A DNA stretch of 13,175 bases from the NCBI GenBank assembly GCA_003518245.1, contig DOZA01000052.1, positions 4,786 through 17,960 of the forward strand, in the 5' to 3' direction. Below, in pieces: positions 1 to 7,494 of this stretch; positions within the stretch are counted from its first letter, which is position 1; every line of letters starts with the position of its first letter. Under the pieces are notes generated by a model. The model searched no databases and was not told the origin of the DNA. It saw nothing but the letters and a program-made list of their open reading frames with translations. This DNA comes from Bacteroidales bacterium (lineage in GTDB: Bacteria; Bacteroidota; Bacteroidia; Bacteroidales; VadinHA17). The position numbers were made by a program, and so were the translations under genes.

Positions 1-27
1 TAATCGAATATAACAAAAAACAATTAG

Positions 28-294
28 ATGGGAAGGAAAAGATGGACAATGGCCCCTTTCTCCATATATCTTGGGATAGACCGTAAACTGCCCGACCTGA
101 GGTTCAGGCCCGAGTGGTCGGATAAGGAGAAAATAGCTGATGCCTTAATTGAAGACCTGTCGCGCCGCTCGGATTATACCCTGAAGGATAATATTGTCAG
201 TAAAACAATACTCTCGCCCACAGACTGGAGAGATAGTCTTAACCTGCACCGAGGCAGCGGATTGGGCCTGGGGCATAAATTGAAAAAGATATAA
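28..294 (+). pseudogene. crtI: Phytoene desaturase (CrtI) C-terminal remnant, internally deleted
   Basis: This 88-codon frame resembles only pieces of the C-terminal half of CrtI-type phytoene desaturases, FAD-dependent carotenoid enzymes of about 490-500 residues. Residues 11-22 (FSIYLGIDRKLP) match the family's 'YLG...' strand. In intact enzymes a His-His pair and about 90 further residues follow; here the sequence jumps at about residues 24-28 to a later segment. Residues 61-83 then match the 'sP.DW...l.l.rG.glGL.H' region near the family's C-terminus. The FAD-binding N-terminus and the final 'yfvGas..PG.G.p' segment are absent. An in-frame TAG at 25-27 precedes the ATG, so that ATG is not the native start. 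The 3' end runs directly into a crtB-like remnant. I recognise the family by eye; a short expressed protein is possible but unlikely. Confidence 0.68.
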
Positions 295-410
295 AAAAGG
301 CTTTCCTCGATTCAAAGGAAGGGATAAGTAAACTAAAAAAGGGAGCACGACTCGGAGTGTATATTGCTTACCAGAATGCGCTTGCTTGTAACATCTTATT
401 TCAGGAATAA
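279..410 (+). pseudogene. crtB: Phytoene synthase (CrtB) C-terminal remnant
   Basis: Immediately after a TAA at 276-278, the third frame stays open to the TAA at 408-410. It encodes about 43 residues starting IEKDIKKAF and containing EGISKLKKGARLGVYIAY. This matches the C-terminal helix of Bacteroidota phytoene synthases ('D...A..GI..LP..sR.GVYlAY.yY..L'), the enzyme that joins two geranylgeranyl diphosphates. The aspartate-rich catalytic motifs and everything else N-terminal are missing. There is no start codon before the similarity begins. It overlaps the end of the crtI remnant by 16 bp in another frame. In carotenoid clusters crtI and crtB are commonly adjacent on one strand, so a deletion joining them would give this arrangement. 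The short match makes the call moderately sure. Confidence 0.6.
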
Positions 411-458
411 ACTGAACATGATCTGAGCCTCTTTTTAACAAATCTTCTTATTATTGGT

Positions 459-466
459 TACTTTTG
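459..466 (+). promoter_or_regulatory. Likely -7 promoter element for queD-polA-moaD
   Basis: TACTTTTG matches the Bacteroidota -7 consensus TAnnTTTG exactly and is followed by an AT-rich GTATAATAAT. It would place the transcript start near 473, about 17 nt before the queD ATG at 490. The -33 element is weak: only a T-run at 432-436, about 22 bp upstream, with no clear TTTG. The call rests on consensus and position only. Confidence 0.5.
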
Positions 467-489
467 TATAATAATCATTTATTTAGGAC

Positions 490-936
490 ATGAGTGTAAT
501 AAGGGTTACAAAGGAATTTGCTTTTGAGACAGCACATGCGCTATGGAACTATGACGGTCCGTGCCGGAACGTACACGGACATTCATATAAACTATTTGTT
601 ACCGTATCAGGAGTGACTGTAAAGGACACGGAGAACCCCAAGAATGGCATGGTTATAGATTTTGGTGATCTTAAAAAAATTGTCAGTAATAAAGTTGTGA
701 GTGTTTTTGATCATGCTGTTGTTATAAATATGGTTGAAAAAGAGAAAATTGAAGCGCTTGATAAAATGTTTGGTAACGTACTGGTTGTAGATTACCAGCC
801 AACATGTGAAAACCTTGTAGCAGATATTGCTGACCGTATAAAACCTCATCTTCCTGTTAACACATATCTGCATAACCTCAGGCTTTATGAGACAGCCACA
901 TCATATGCTGAGTGGTTTGCAGATGATAATAAATAA
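490..936 (+). CDS. queD: 6-carboxytetrahydropterin synthase / 6-pyruvoyl-tetrahydropterin synthase family (QueD)
   Basis: A complete 148-residue member of the QueD/PTPS family. In most bacteria QueD converts 7,8-dihydroneopterin triphosphate to 6-carboxy-5,6,7,8-tetrahydropterin, the second step toward queuosine and other 7-deazaguanines; it acts in the cytoplasm. The zinc ligands are visible as His16, His29 and His31, and the catalytic Cys25 sits in the CRNVHGH motif (25-31) typical of QueD. MVIDFGDLK (54-62), Asp74-His75, PTCEN (104-108) and Glu134 (in LYET) fill the other conserved positions. The length is slightly above E. coli QueD (about 120) because of an insertion around 82-97. The ATG at 490 follows a likely promoter, and polA begins 5 bp after the stop. 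The other queuosine genes (queC, queE, queF) are not in the window, so a different pterin role cannot be excluded. Confidence 0.9.
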   Translation: MSVIRVTKEFAFETAHALWNYDGPCRNVHGHSYKLFVTVSGVTVKDTENPKNGMVIDFGDLKKIVSNKVVSVFDHAVVINMVEKEKIEALDKMFGNVLVVDYQPTCENLVADIADRIKPHLPVNTYLHNLRLYETATSYAEWFADDNK

Positions 937-941
937 TAAAT

Positions 942-3737
942 ATGCCAGATCAATCAGAAAGGAAGCTTTTCCTGCTCGATGCTTATGCGCTTATTTTCAG
1001 GTCTTATTATGCTTTTATCCGCAATCCCAGGATAAATTCCAAAGGCTTCAACACATCCGCTGTTTTTGGCTTCATGCTCACACTTGATGAATTACTTCAA
1101 AAGCAGAACCCTTCTCATATAGCAGTCGTATTTGATCCCCCGGGACCCACCTTCAGGCATGAGATGTATAAGGAATATAAAGCCAACAGGGATGCCACAC
1201 CGGAAGATATAAAGAAGGCTGTACCTTATATAAAGGATATTCTTGAAGCATACCGAATACCTGTTTATGAAGTTGAAGGATATGAAGCAGATGACCTTAT
1301 AGGCACAATTTCAAAACAGGCTTATGATATGGGCTTCAATACTTATATGATGACACCCGATAAGGATTTCACCCAACTGGTAAATAATATGGTAAAAGTA
1401 TATAAACCGGCCACAAGGGGAGGATCAGCCATTATTATGGGACCTGAAGAAGTGTGCGAGGAATATGGGATCAGTAACCCCGGGCAGGTTATTGATATTC
1501 TTGCTCTTATGGGCGATACTGCCGACAATATACCCGGGGCGCCGGGAATAGGTCCCAAAACAGCTAAAAAGCTTATAGGTGAATACGGAAGTGTCGAAAA
1601 CCTGATAGCCAATAGTGAAAAACTTAAAGGGAAACAAAAAGAAATAATTCAAAATAACAACGAAGAAATACTATTCTCAAAGAAGCTCGTAACAATAGAA
1701 ACAAATGTGCCATTTGAGCTTAAAGAAGAAGAGATTATCAGGAAGGCAATAAATAAAAGCAGGCTCAGGGAACTGTTCTCAGAGCTTGAATTCAGAAACC
1801 TGGCAGAAAAACTTGGTGCTGAAACAGAGAAAAAGACTGAAGGTGGAGCCATACCCCTGATAAATGATATATCCGTACAAGGATCATTGTTTGATAGTGT
1901 TACCCAGGCAGGCACACAGAGAACCATGCTTAAAACTTTGAGCGATACTAAACATGATTATTTAAGACTGGAAAAGAAAAAGGAGATAATAAATTTGGCA
2001 AGCAAGCTTAAAGACCTGGAAGAGTTTTGTTTTGATACCGAAACTACTTCATTAAATACTCTTGAAGCTGAAGTTATTGCCATTTCTTTCGCGTGGGAGA
2101 AGAATAAGGGTTTTCTTGTTTATTTCAAAGATAATAACCAGGCAGAAGAGTATCTCGGTATTCTTAAACCGGTTTTTGAGAATGAAAGGATAAGAAAAAT
2201 CGGACAGAACCTTAAATTTGATATACAGGTGCTGGGTAATTATGGAGTGAAAGTAAAAGGAGATCTATTCGACACCATGATAGCCCACTACCTTCTTGAA
2301 CCGGATATGAGGCATAATATGGATTACCTTGCCGAAACTTACCTGAACTATAAGCCGGTATCAATTGAATCATTAATAGGAGAAAAGGGGAAAAGCCAGA
2401 AAAACATGAGATCAGTGGCTGTAGATAAACTTAATGAATATGCTGTTGAAGACTCTGATATAACATATCAATTAAAGGGCTTGTTTATCGATAAAATTAA
2501 AAAAGAGAATCTATATAAACTGGCCACTGAAATAGAAATGCCTCTTATAAGGGTACTGGCAGATATGGAAAGGGATGGTGTACTGTTGAACGAAAAGTCA
2601 TTGAAAGACTATTCAGCAGTATTGAGGGAACAAATAATAAATCTTGAAAAAGAAATTTATGATCTTGCCGGTACAGAATTTAATATAGCATCTCCCAAAC
2701 AACTTGGTGATATACTATTTATCAGGCTCAAACTGAATGATAAAGCCAGAAAGACAAAGACTAACCAGTTTGTAACAAATGAAGAAGCATTACAAAGACT
2801 TAGCAATAAACACCCTATTATAAACAAGGTTCTTGAATACCGTGGACTTAAAAAACTTCTTTCAACTTATGTGGAAGCTCTGCCGTTATTAATAAATAAA
2901 AAAACAGGAAGGATACATACATCATATAACCAGGCTATTGCTTCAACAGGACGGTTAAGCTCAAACAATCCCAATCTTCAGAATATACCAATCAGGGATG
3001 AGAGTGGCAGGGAAATGAGGAAGGCTTTTATCCCGGCGAAAGGCAATGTCTTTCTTTCAGCTGATTATTCACAGATCGAACTGAGGCTGATGGCTCATCT
3101 TAGCGGTGATAAAGGGATGAAAGATGACTTCATGAGTGGTGAGGATATTCATTCAGCAACTGCAGCAAAGATCTTTGGTGTCAGACCTGATGAGGTTAAA
3201 AGAGAAATGAGGGCCAAGGCCAAAACGGCAAATTTTGGTATTATATATGGCATTTCAGCATTTGGCCTGTCACAGCGATTAAATATCAGCCGTAGAGAAG
3301 CCAAAGCGCTCATTGATGGTTATTTTGAGTCTTATCCAGGTGTTAAGGAGTATATGGAAAAAAGTATTGATATAGGAAGAAGGAAAGGGTATGTAACTAC
3401 ATTATACGGGAGAAAAAGATACCTCAGGGATATACAGTCGCGTAATTCATTGCTCAGGAGTAATGCCGAACGAAATGCAATTAATGCTCCAATACAGGGA
3501 ACAGCTGCGGATATTATTAAGATAGCAATGATAAATATACATGAAAAGCTTAAAAAATCCGGGCTGAGGGCTAAAATGATATTGCAGGTACATGACGAAC
3601 TTATTTTTGAAATCGCTGAGCCGGATAAAGATAAAGTGCGTGACATGGTTGTGGAAGAAATGGAAAACGTATGTAAACTGGATGTTCCGCTTATTGTTGA
3701 ACATGGTTTTGGAAAAAACTGGCTGGAAGCTCATTAG
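942..3737 (+). CDS. polA: DNA polymerase I
   Basis: Full-length (931 residues; E. coli 928), with all three domains apparently active. Residues 1 to about 290 are the 5'-3' flap exonuclease, with EADDLIGT (115-122), TPDKDF (138-143) and the helix-hairpin-helix after MGDTADNIPG (190-199). Residues about 340-530 are the 3'-5' proofreading domain, with Asp365/Glu367 (DTET), Asp427, and Tyr500/Asp504 (YxxxD). Many bacterial Pol I proteins have lost these residues; here all are kept. The polymerase domain follows with DYSQIE (708-713), the O-helix Arg757, Lys761, Phe765, Tyr769, and HDE at 884-886. Phe765 corresponds to E. coli Phe762, the residue that disfavours dideoxynucleotides. The protein fills gaps and removes Okazaki primers in replication and repair. 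It starts 5 bp after queD and is followed 14 bp later by moaD, so co-transcription is likely. Confidence 0.98.
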   Translation: MPDQSERKLFLLDAYALIFRSYYAFIRNPRINSKGFNTSAVFGFMLTLDELLQKQNPSHIAVVFDPPGPTFRHEMYKEYKANRDATPEDIKKAVPYIKDILEAYRIPVYEVEGYEADDLIGTISKQAYDMGFNTYMMTPDKDFTQLVNNMVKVYKPATRGGSAIIMGPEEVCEEYGISNPGQVIDILALMGDTADNIPGAPGIGPKTAKKLIGEYGSVENLIANSEKLKGKQKEIIQNNNEEILFSKKLVTIETNVPFELKEEEIIRKAINKSRLRELFSELEFRNLAEKLGAETEKKTEGGAIPLINDISVQGSLFDSVTQAGTQRTMLKTLSDTKHDYLRLEKKKEIINLASKLKDLEEFCFDTETTSLNTLEAEVIAISFAWEKNKGFLVYFKDNNQAEEYLGILKPVFENERIRKIGQNLKFDIQVLGNYGVKVKGDLFDTMIAHYLLEPDMRHNMDYLAETYLNYKPVSIESLIGEKGKSQKNMRSVAVDKLNEYAVEDSDITYQLKGLFIDKIKKENLYKLATEIEMPLIRVLADMERDGVLLNEKSLKDYSAVLREQIINLEKEIYDLAGTEFNIASPKQLGDILFIRLKLNDKARKTKTNQFVTNEEALQRLSNKHPIINKVLEYRGLKKLLSTYVEALPLLINKKTGRIHTSYNQAIASTGRLSSNNPNLQNIPIRDESGREMRKAFIPAKGNVFLSADYSQIELRLMAHLSGDKGMKDDFMSGEDIHSATAAKIFGVRPDEVKREMRAKAKTANFGIIYGISAFGLSQRLNISRREAKALIDGYFESYPGVKEYMEKSIDIGRRKGYVTTLYGRKRYLRDIQSRNSLLRSNAERNAINAPIQGTAADIIKIAMINIHEKLKKSGLRAKMILQVHDELIFEIAEPDKDKVRDMVVEEMENVCKLDVPLIVEHGFGKNWLEAH

Positions 3738-3751
3738 AAAAATATACTGTT

Positions 3752-3985
3752 ATGATAATAAAAGTACTGTTATTTGGTGTACTGGCTGAAAAAGCCGGAA
3801 AGGAAGAACTTAAAATTGAGAATATTTCGAGCCTGGATGAATTAAACAAACACATTAATGATAAGTATCCTTCTTTCAAAAATATTCAATTCCGGTTTTC
3901 AGTGAACCGTATTCTTATAAGTGGAAATAAAAAACTTAAGGAAGGTGATGAGGTAGCCATGCTGCCGCCTTTTGCAGGAGGATAA
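3752..3985 (+). CDS. moaD: Molybdopterin synthase small subunit, MoaD/ThiS-family sulfur carrier
   Basis: This 77-residue beta-grasp protein ends in PPFAGG, the double-glycine C-terminus that is adenylated and converted to a thiocarboxylate. MoaD then delivers sulfur to cyclic pyranopterin monophosphate inside the MoaD2-MoaE2 complex. The N-terminal strand MIIKVLLFGVLAEKAG, the VNRILI strand (52-57) and the 'L.EGDEVAMLPPFAGG' end (62-77) are typical of MoaD rather than ThiS, which is shorter and lacks the PP. The gene lies 14 bp after polA on the same strand. The partner moaE is the next gene but is convergent on the opposite strand, 85 bp away. The 85-bp gap has no clear hairpin terminator. 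The nearby MoaE supports the MoaD assignment. Confidence 0.88.
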   Translation: MIIKVLLFGVLAEKAGKEELKIENISSLDELNKHINDKYPSFKNIQFRFSVNRILISGNKKLKEGDEVAMLPPFAGG

Positions 3986-4070
3986 ACTGGGTCCCGGGGA
4001 GCTTGGTGTTCAGGGCACAGAGATGGGCAAGTAATGAGCAAACAATGACAAGTTACAAGCAACCTCTATA

Positions 4071-4496
4071 TCATTTCCATTGATGTGAATCGTCATCGAA
4101 CAACTCCTTTTTCCAGACAGGATAACTTTCCTTAATCATTTCAAGGGTTTGCCTGCAAGCCCTGGTAGCGTGATCGCGATGACCGGCAGTAACCATAACA
4201 AAAAGAGATAATTCACCAGACCTGACAATACCTGTTGAATGAATAATAACTACATCCTGAACATCACTGAAGGCAGTTTTTATTATTTCCTTTATCCTGG
4301 CAGCTTCTTTTTCAACCATATCATCGTAAGCTGAATATTCAATGGCCTCGACGGTTCTGTCATCTATCTTGTCATTTCGTATCTGCCCAAGGAAAACAGA
4401 ATGAGCACCAGCAGATTTATTAACTGATAATCTATCCAGGTACTCTGCTATGAGGGAGCTGTTTATAGGTCCTGGAACAAGAATATGTTTTCCCAT
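4071..4496 (-). CDS. moaE: Molybdopterin synthase catalytic subunit (MoaE)
   Basis: A complete 141-residue MoaE, the catalytic subunit that uses MoaD thiocarboxylate to place both dithiolene sulfurs on precursor Z. Visible family positions are VFLGQIRND (34-42, with the conserved Arg40), the EYSAYDDM segment (53-60), GHRDHA (105-110, with the His-Arg pair), Lys122, and VWKKE (127-131, with the active-site lysine near the end). It ends soon after HQW, shorter than E. coli MoaE (150). Where E. coli MoaE has HRIG, this protein has HSTG (86-89), a noticeable change. The gene is the last of the long minus-strand run, starting 9 nt after the S41 protease stop, and converges on moaD. Molybdoenzymes and other moa/moe genes are outside the window. 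Confidence 0.92.
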   Translation of the reverse strand: MGKHILVPGPINSSLIAEYLDRLSVNKSAGAHSVFLGQIRNDKIDDRTVEAIEYSAYDDMVEKEAARIKEIIKTAFSDVQDVVIIHSTGIVRSGELSLFVMVTAGHRDHATRACRQTLEMIKESYPVWKKELFDDDSHQWK

Positions 4497-4505
4497 AATG
4501 ATAAT

Positions 4506-6188
4506 TTATTTTTTGGAAATAAGGCCGGATGTTCCATTAAGGGTTGCTGAATATATTTTATCGTCCTCGATAATCTCCAAAGCCCTGATAAGTTGTTTAT
4601 CTAACTTCAGGGAGTGCTTTATTACACCTTCTTCATAATAGTACCTTCCTATTATTTCATCTTCCAGCAGTCGTGATACTTCACCGCGGAACATCTTAAG
4701 ATCATTATCCAGGTTATGATTGAGTCTGTTTTCAAGATCTTCAAAAAGTTCTTTATTATTTTCATAATATTTCTCGCTTTTTGCCACATTACTCAACCTC
4801 TCAAGGGTGACTTCTGTTGCTGATTCATAAGAGAAACTTTTCTGCTTCAGGAAATTACCAAAATCCTCATAGATTTCGTCACTTATTTCAAATAATCCCA
4901 GTTCTTCTATATCCTTATTATTCCAGTAGAAGTTGGTTGCATAATCGAAAATAAATAATCGTAGATACAGCTCAGTAGAAAACAGGCTGAGTTTATCAGG
5001 CTCGACCTTATAATCCGGGCTAATACCTCCTCCATCTTTTACTATACGGCCCTTGAGTGTATAAAATTCTGATATCAGTGAATCAGGTATATGGCCCACA
5101 CTGCCGTCTTTATTACGGTTGGAGAAATCCAGAGCCTGTATGCACCTGCCTGAAGGGATGTAGTATTTGGCAGTTGTTACTTTAAGTAATGCATTATAGC
5201 TGAGTGGTCTGCTTATCTGTACCAATCCTTTGCCGTACGATCTCTGTCCTACAACCACACCCCTGTCAAGGTCCTGTATAGCACCCGCAAGTATTTCTCC
5301 CGCAGAGGCCGTTCCGCTGTTTATCAGAACGACAAGAGGGACATCTTCGTTTATTGCTTTCCTGGTGGTTTTATAAGTGTGATCATATTTTTCAACCCTG
5401 CCTTTTGTGCTGACCACCTCATAACCGGGACCAATAAAGAAATTAACAATCTCTACAGCCTCAGTGAGTAATCCACCCGGATTGGACCTTACATCCAGGA
5501 TTATCTTTTCTGCCCCCTCTTTTTCAAGCAGGGTTACCAGGGCATTTTTCACATCACCACTACAATTCTGGGTGAAATTGGTAAATTTTATATAGCCCGT
5601 TTTATTGTCTGCCATACCAAAATAAGGAACAGGAGGAATACTTATTCTTTTACGAGTAAGTGTCTTTTCGAACTCTTCTCCCTGCCTTTCAATAATAAGG
5701 GTCATTTCAGTGTTGGGCTCACCTTTAAGCTTTTCGCTTACACCTTCAACAGCCAGACCTTTTAAGGATTCACCATTTATCTTTTTTAATATATCTCCGG
5801 CTTTCAAGCCTGATATATCAGCAGGGAATCCCTTGTAAATTTGTGTAAGAACAGTATAATCACCACTCCTCCTTATCAGTGATCCTATTCCTCCATATTT
5901 ACCTGTAGTCATAAATGCTAAATTATCCCTTTCTGATTCAGGATAATATACAGTGTAGGGATCAAGCTCATTAAGCATTTCATCTATACTTTCCTTAAAT
6001 AGCTTATCGGGCTTCAATTCATCCACGTAAAAGGCATTTAGTTCCCTTATCAGTGAATAAAAAATATCAAGGTTCTTCTGTAATTTGAAGTCTTTCGATT
6101 CATTCCTGAAAATATAGGCTGTTGTAAACACTGATACTATTATTACAGCCAGTGTTATCAGGATCGTTCTGTTAATATATCTTTTCAT
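4506..6188 (-). CDS. S41-family C-terminal processing peptidase (CtpA/Tsp-like)
   Basis: A complete 560-residue serine protease of the S41 (tail-specific) family, probably anchored on the periplasmic face by the N-terminal hydrophobic segment (about residues 8-27). A PDZ domain covers about 95-180, with KYGGIGSLI at 97-105 and GLKAGDILKKING at 127-139. The catalytic core follows: LDVRSNPGG (231-239), the nucleophile Ser295 in GTASAGEI, and Lys320 in SYGKGLVQ as the general base. Such proteases remove C-terminal ends from, or degrade, envelope proteins selected through the PDZ domain. A helical, acidic C-terminal extension of about 150 residues goes beyond the basic catalytic unit; I cannot assign it a role. 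It follows rnpA after 76 bp containing its own promoter-like element, and moaE follows after 9 nt. Confidence 0.93.
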   Translation of the reverse strand: MKRYINRTILITLAVIIVSVFTTAYIFRNESKDFKLQKNLDIFYSLIRELNAFYVDELKPDKLFKESIDEMLNELDPYTVYYPESERDNLAFMTTGKYGGIGSLIRRSGDYTVLTQIYKGFPADISGLKAGDILKKINGESLKGLAVEGVSEKLKGEPNTEMTLIIERQGEEFEKTLTRKRISIPPVPYFGMADNKTGYIKFTNFTQNCSGDVKNALVTLLEKEGAEKIILDVRSNPGGLLTEAVEIVNFFIGPGYEVVSTKGRVEKYDHTYKTTRKAINEDVPLVVLINSGTASAGEILAGAIQDLDRGVVVGQRSYGKGLVQISRPLSYNALLKVTTAKYYIPSGRCIQALDFSNRNKDGSVGHIPDSLISEFYTLKGRIVKDGGGISPDYKVEPDKLSLFSTELYLRLFIFDYATNFYWNNKDIEELGLFEISDEIYEDFGNFLKQKSFSYESATEVTLERLSNVAKSEKYYENNKELFEDLENRLNHNLDNDLKMFRGEVSRLLEDEIIGRYYYEEGVIKHSLKLDKQLIRALEIIEDDKIYSATLNGTSGLISKK

Positions 6189-6252
6189 CTATCTGATTTG
6201 TTACCTTTTCATTAAGGACATAAATGCTTATATATTGATGCAAAATAGTTGC

Positions 6253-6260
6253 CAAACTTA
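6253..6260 (-). promoter_or_regulatory. Possible -7 promoter element for the S41 protease gene
   Basis: On the minus strand this reads TAAGTTTG, an exact match to the Bacteroidota TAnnTTTG element, just downstream of the rnpA stop. It would start transcription near 6246, about 58 nt before the protease ATG. No good -33 TTTG is present at 19-21 bp, so this is tentative. Confidence 0.33.
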
Positions 6261-6264
6261 AATA

Positions 6265-6687
6265 TTAAACATTTTTATTGCTGCAATATTCATTTACCTG
6301 TAAAAGCAGGCTGTTTAAAGTATTTTCCATATGTTCTTCCAGATCGTGGTAAACGGGCATTTTACTGCCCGAGTATATTATCATAATAACAATTTGTACA
6401 TTAAGCTGTTCAAGCTTCATATAGAGCTTATGCTTGTTTATGCGCCAGGCTTCCCTCAGTAGTCTTTTTATCCTGTTTCGCTCGACTGCCTTTCGGAAAT
6501 TTTTCTTCCCCACACTGATAGCCACAATGGCCGGCGAGGGTATTTTATCCCTGCTTTTCATCCACAGTACAGTGAGCGGACTGGAATAGAATGATTTTCC
6601 ACTCTCAAATAATTCTGAGATAATCCTGCGGCTGCAGAGTTTTTCATTTTTGTTGAACTTAAATTTATTATTATACATAGCAAGCAT
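6265..6687 (-). CDS. rnpA: Ribonuclease P protein component
   Basis: The 140-residue RnpA partners with RNase P RNA to remove 5' leaders from pre-tRNAs. The diagnostic RNR box is intact: AVERNRIKRLLREAWR (67-82), with Arg70, Asn71, Arg72, Lys74 and Arg75. The N-terminal helix NEKLCSRR (14-21) and SVGKKNFRKA (58-67) also fit. The first ATG (6687) forms the 3' end of a hairpin; a second ATG at residue 4 (6678) lies outside it and may be the real start, giving 137 residues. In most bacteria rnpA follows rpmH. Here it lies between hemD and an S41 protease, an arrangement I associate with Bacteroidota. The yidD gene that often follows rnpA is absent: only 76 bp separate it from the protease. Confidence 0.95.
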   Translation of the reverse strand: MLAMYNNKFKFNKNEKLCSRRIISELFESGKSFYSSPLTVLWMKSRDKIPSPAIVAISVGKKNFRKAVERNRIKRLLREAWRINKHKLYMKLEQLNVQIVIMIIYSGSKMPVYHDLEEHMENTLNSLLLQVNEYCSNKNV

Positions 6688-6719
6688 CCTGGTTCATCTT
6701 CAAGATGATATGCAGGATG
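6685..6719 (-). promoter_or_regulatory. Two-tier hairpin covering the first rnpA start codon
   Basis: In the minus-strand RNA, CATCCTG (6719-6713) pairs perfectly with CAGGATG (6691-6685). Inside, CATCT pairs with AGATG around a TGA loop. The last three bases of the outer 3' arm are the first possible rnpA ATG. No U-run follows, so it does not look like an intrinsic terminator. It could control rnpA translation, mark an mRNA processing site between hemD and rnpA, or simply be chance. The pairing is seen directly; the role is inferred. Confidence 0.45.
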
Positions 6720-6743
6720 GGATATATCTAAGGGATGTACTTA

Positions 6744-7493
6744 TTATTTAGTCTTCTTCTGTTCTTTAATGAACTGATCAAGAGCCATTGTCATTGATGG
6801 TGCCTTTGGATTAGGTGCATGTATATCCATTCGAAGCCCTAAGCTGTCAATTGCTTTGGCTGTGGAAGGCCCGAAAGCTGCTATCTGGGTGTTATTCTGT
6901 TTGAAATCAGGGAAGTTTTCAAGCAATGATTTCGGACCAGAGGGACTGTAAAAGACAAGTATATCATAATACACATCAGCAAGGTCAGTGAGATCAGCAC
7001 TTACTGTCCTGTATAGATTGCCAATGGTGTATTTAATTTTGTTTTTGTCTAACAGTTCGGGTATCTCGGTCTTATGAGGTACCGATAGTGGTACGAAATA
7101 GTTTTCGTCCTTGTGTTTTGAAATAACAGTACAGAGATCAGGAAATTTTGAATTACCATAGAAGATTTTCCTCTTTCTGTATACAATATATTTCTGCAGG
7201 TAAAAAGCAACATTTTCAGTTATACAGAAATATTTCATTGTATCAGGAACAGTAATTCTGAGTTCGTCACATATCCTGAAGAAGTGATCAATAGCTGTTT
7301 TGCTGGTAAAAATGACAGCTGAATGATCAAGGATATTTATCTTTTGTTTCCTGAATTCTTTGGCAGTAATACCGACCACCTCAATGAAAGGCCTGAAATC
7401 TATTTTTAAACCATGATTTTTGGCAAGTTCGAAATAGGGTGATTTTGGATTCTGGGGTTCCGGTTGCGATACCAGTATACTTTTTATCTTCAA
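6744..7493 (-). CDS. hemD: Uroporphyrinogen-III synthase (Bacteroidota type)
   Basis: This 249-residue HemD cyclises hydroxymethylbilane to uroporphyrinogen III with inversion of ring D, the branch point to haem, sirohaem and cobamides. The sequence fits the divergent Bacteroidota subfamily: ILVSQPEPQNPKSPYFELA at the start, AVIFTSKTAIDHFF (59-72) in the first lobe, and VFYSPSGPKSLLENFP (180-195), AAFGPSTAKAI (205-215) and APSMTMAL (231-238) in the second. The start codon is TTG (7493-7491), since the upstream in-frame codons reach a stop (7508-7506) without an ATG and the N-terminus matches the family from this point. A small hairpin ends 1 nt before this TTG. The gene lies 38 bp after the DUF4271 gene and 56 bp before rnpA. 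Confidence 0.88.
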   Translation of the reverse strand: MKIKSILVSQPEPQNPKSPYFELAKNHGLKIDFRPFIEVVGITAKEFRKQKINILDHSAVIFTSKTAIDHFFRICDELRITVPDTMKYFCITENVAFYLQKYIVYRKRKIFYGNSKFPDLCTVISKHKDENYFVPLSVPHKTEIPELLDKNKIKYTIGNLYRTVSADLTDLADVYYDILVFYSPSGPKSLLENFPDFKQNNTQIAAFGPSTAKAIDSLGLRMDIHAPNPKAPSMTMALDQFIKEQKKTK

Positions 7494-7494
7494 A

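Noticed and set aside
145..441. 98-codon minus-strand open frame across the crt remnants
   Set aside because: The plus strand carries recognisable CrtI and CrtB pieces; the minus translation has no recognisable motif.
3332..3734. Two overlapping minus-strand frames (104 and 95 codons) opposite the polA 3' end
   Set aside because: They are shadows of the conserved polymerase domain with low-complexity, serine- and phenylalanine-rich translations.
4028..4063. Repetitive-looking CAAGTAATGAG...GACAAGTTACAAG between moaD and moaE
   Set aside because: The units are short and imperfect; too little to call a tandem repeat, terminator or recombination site.
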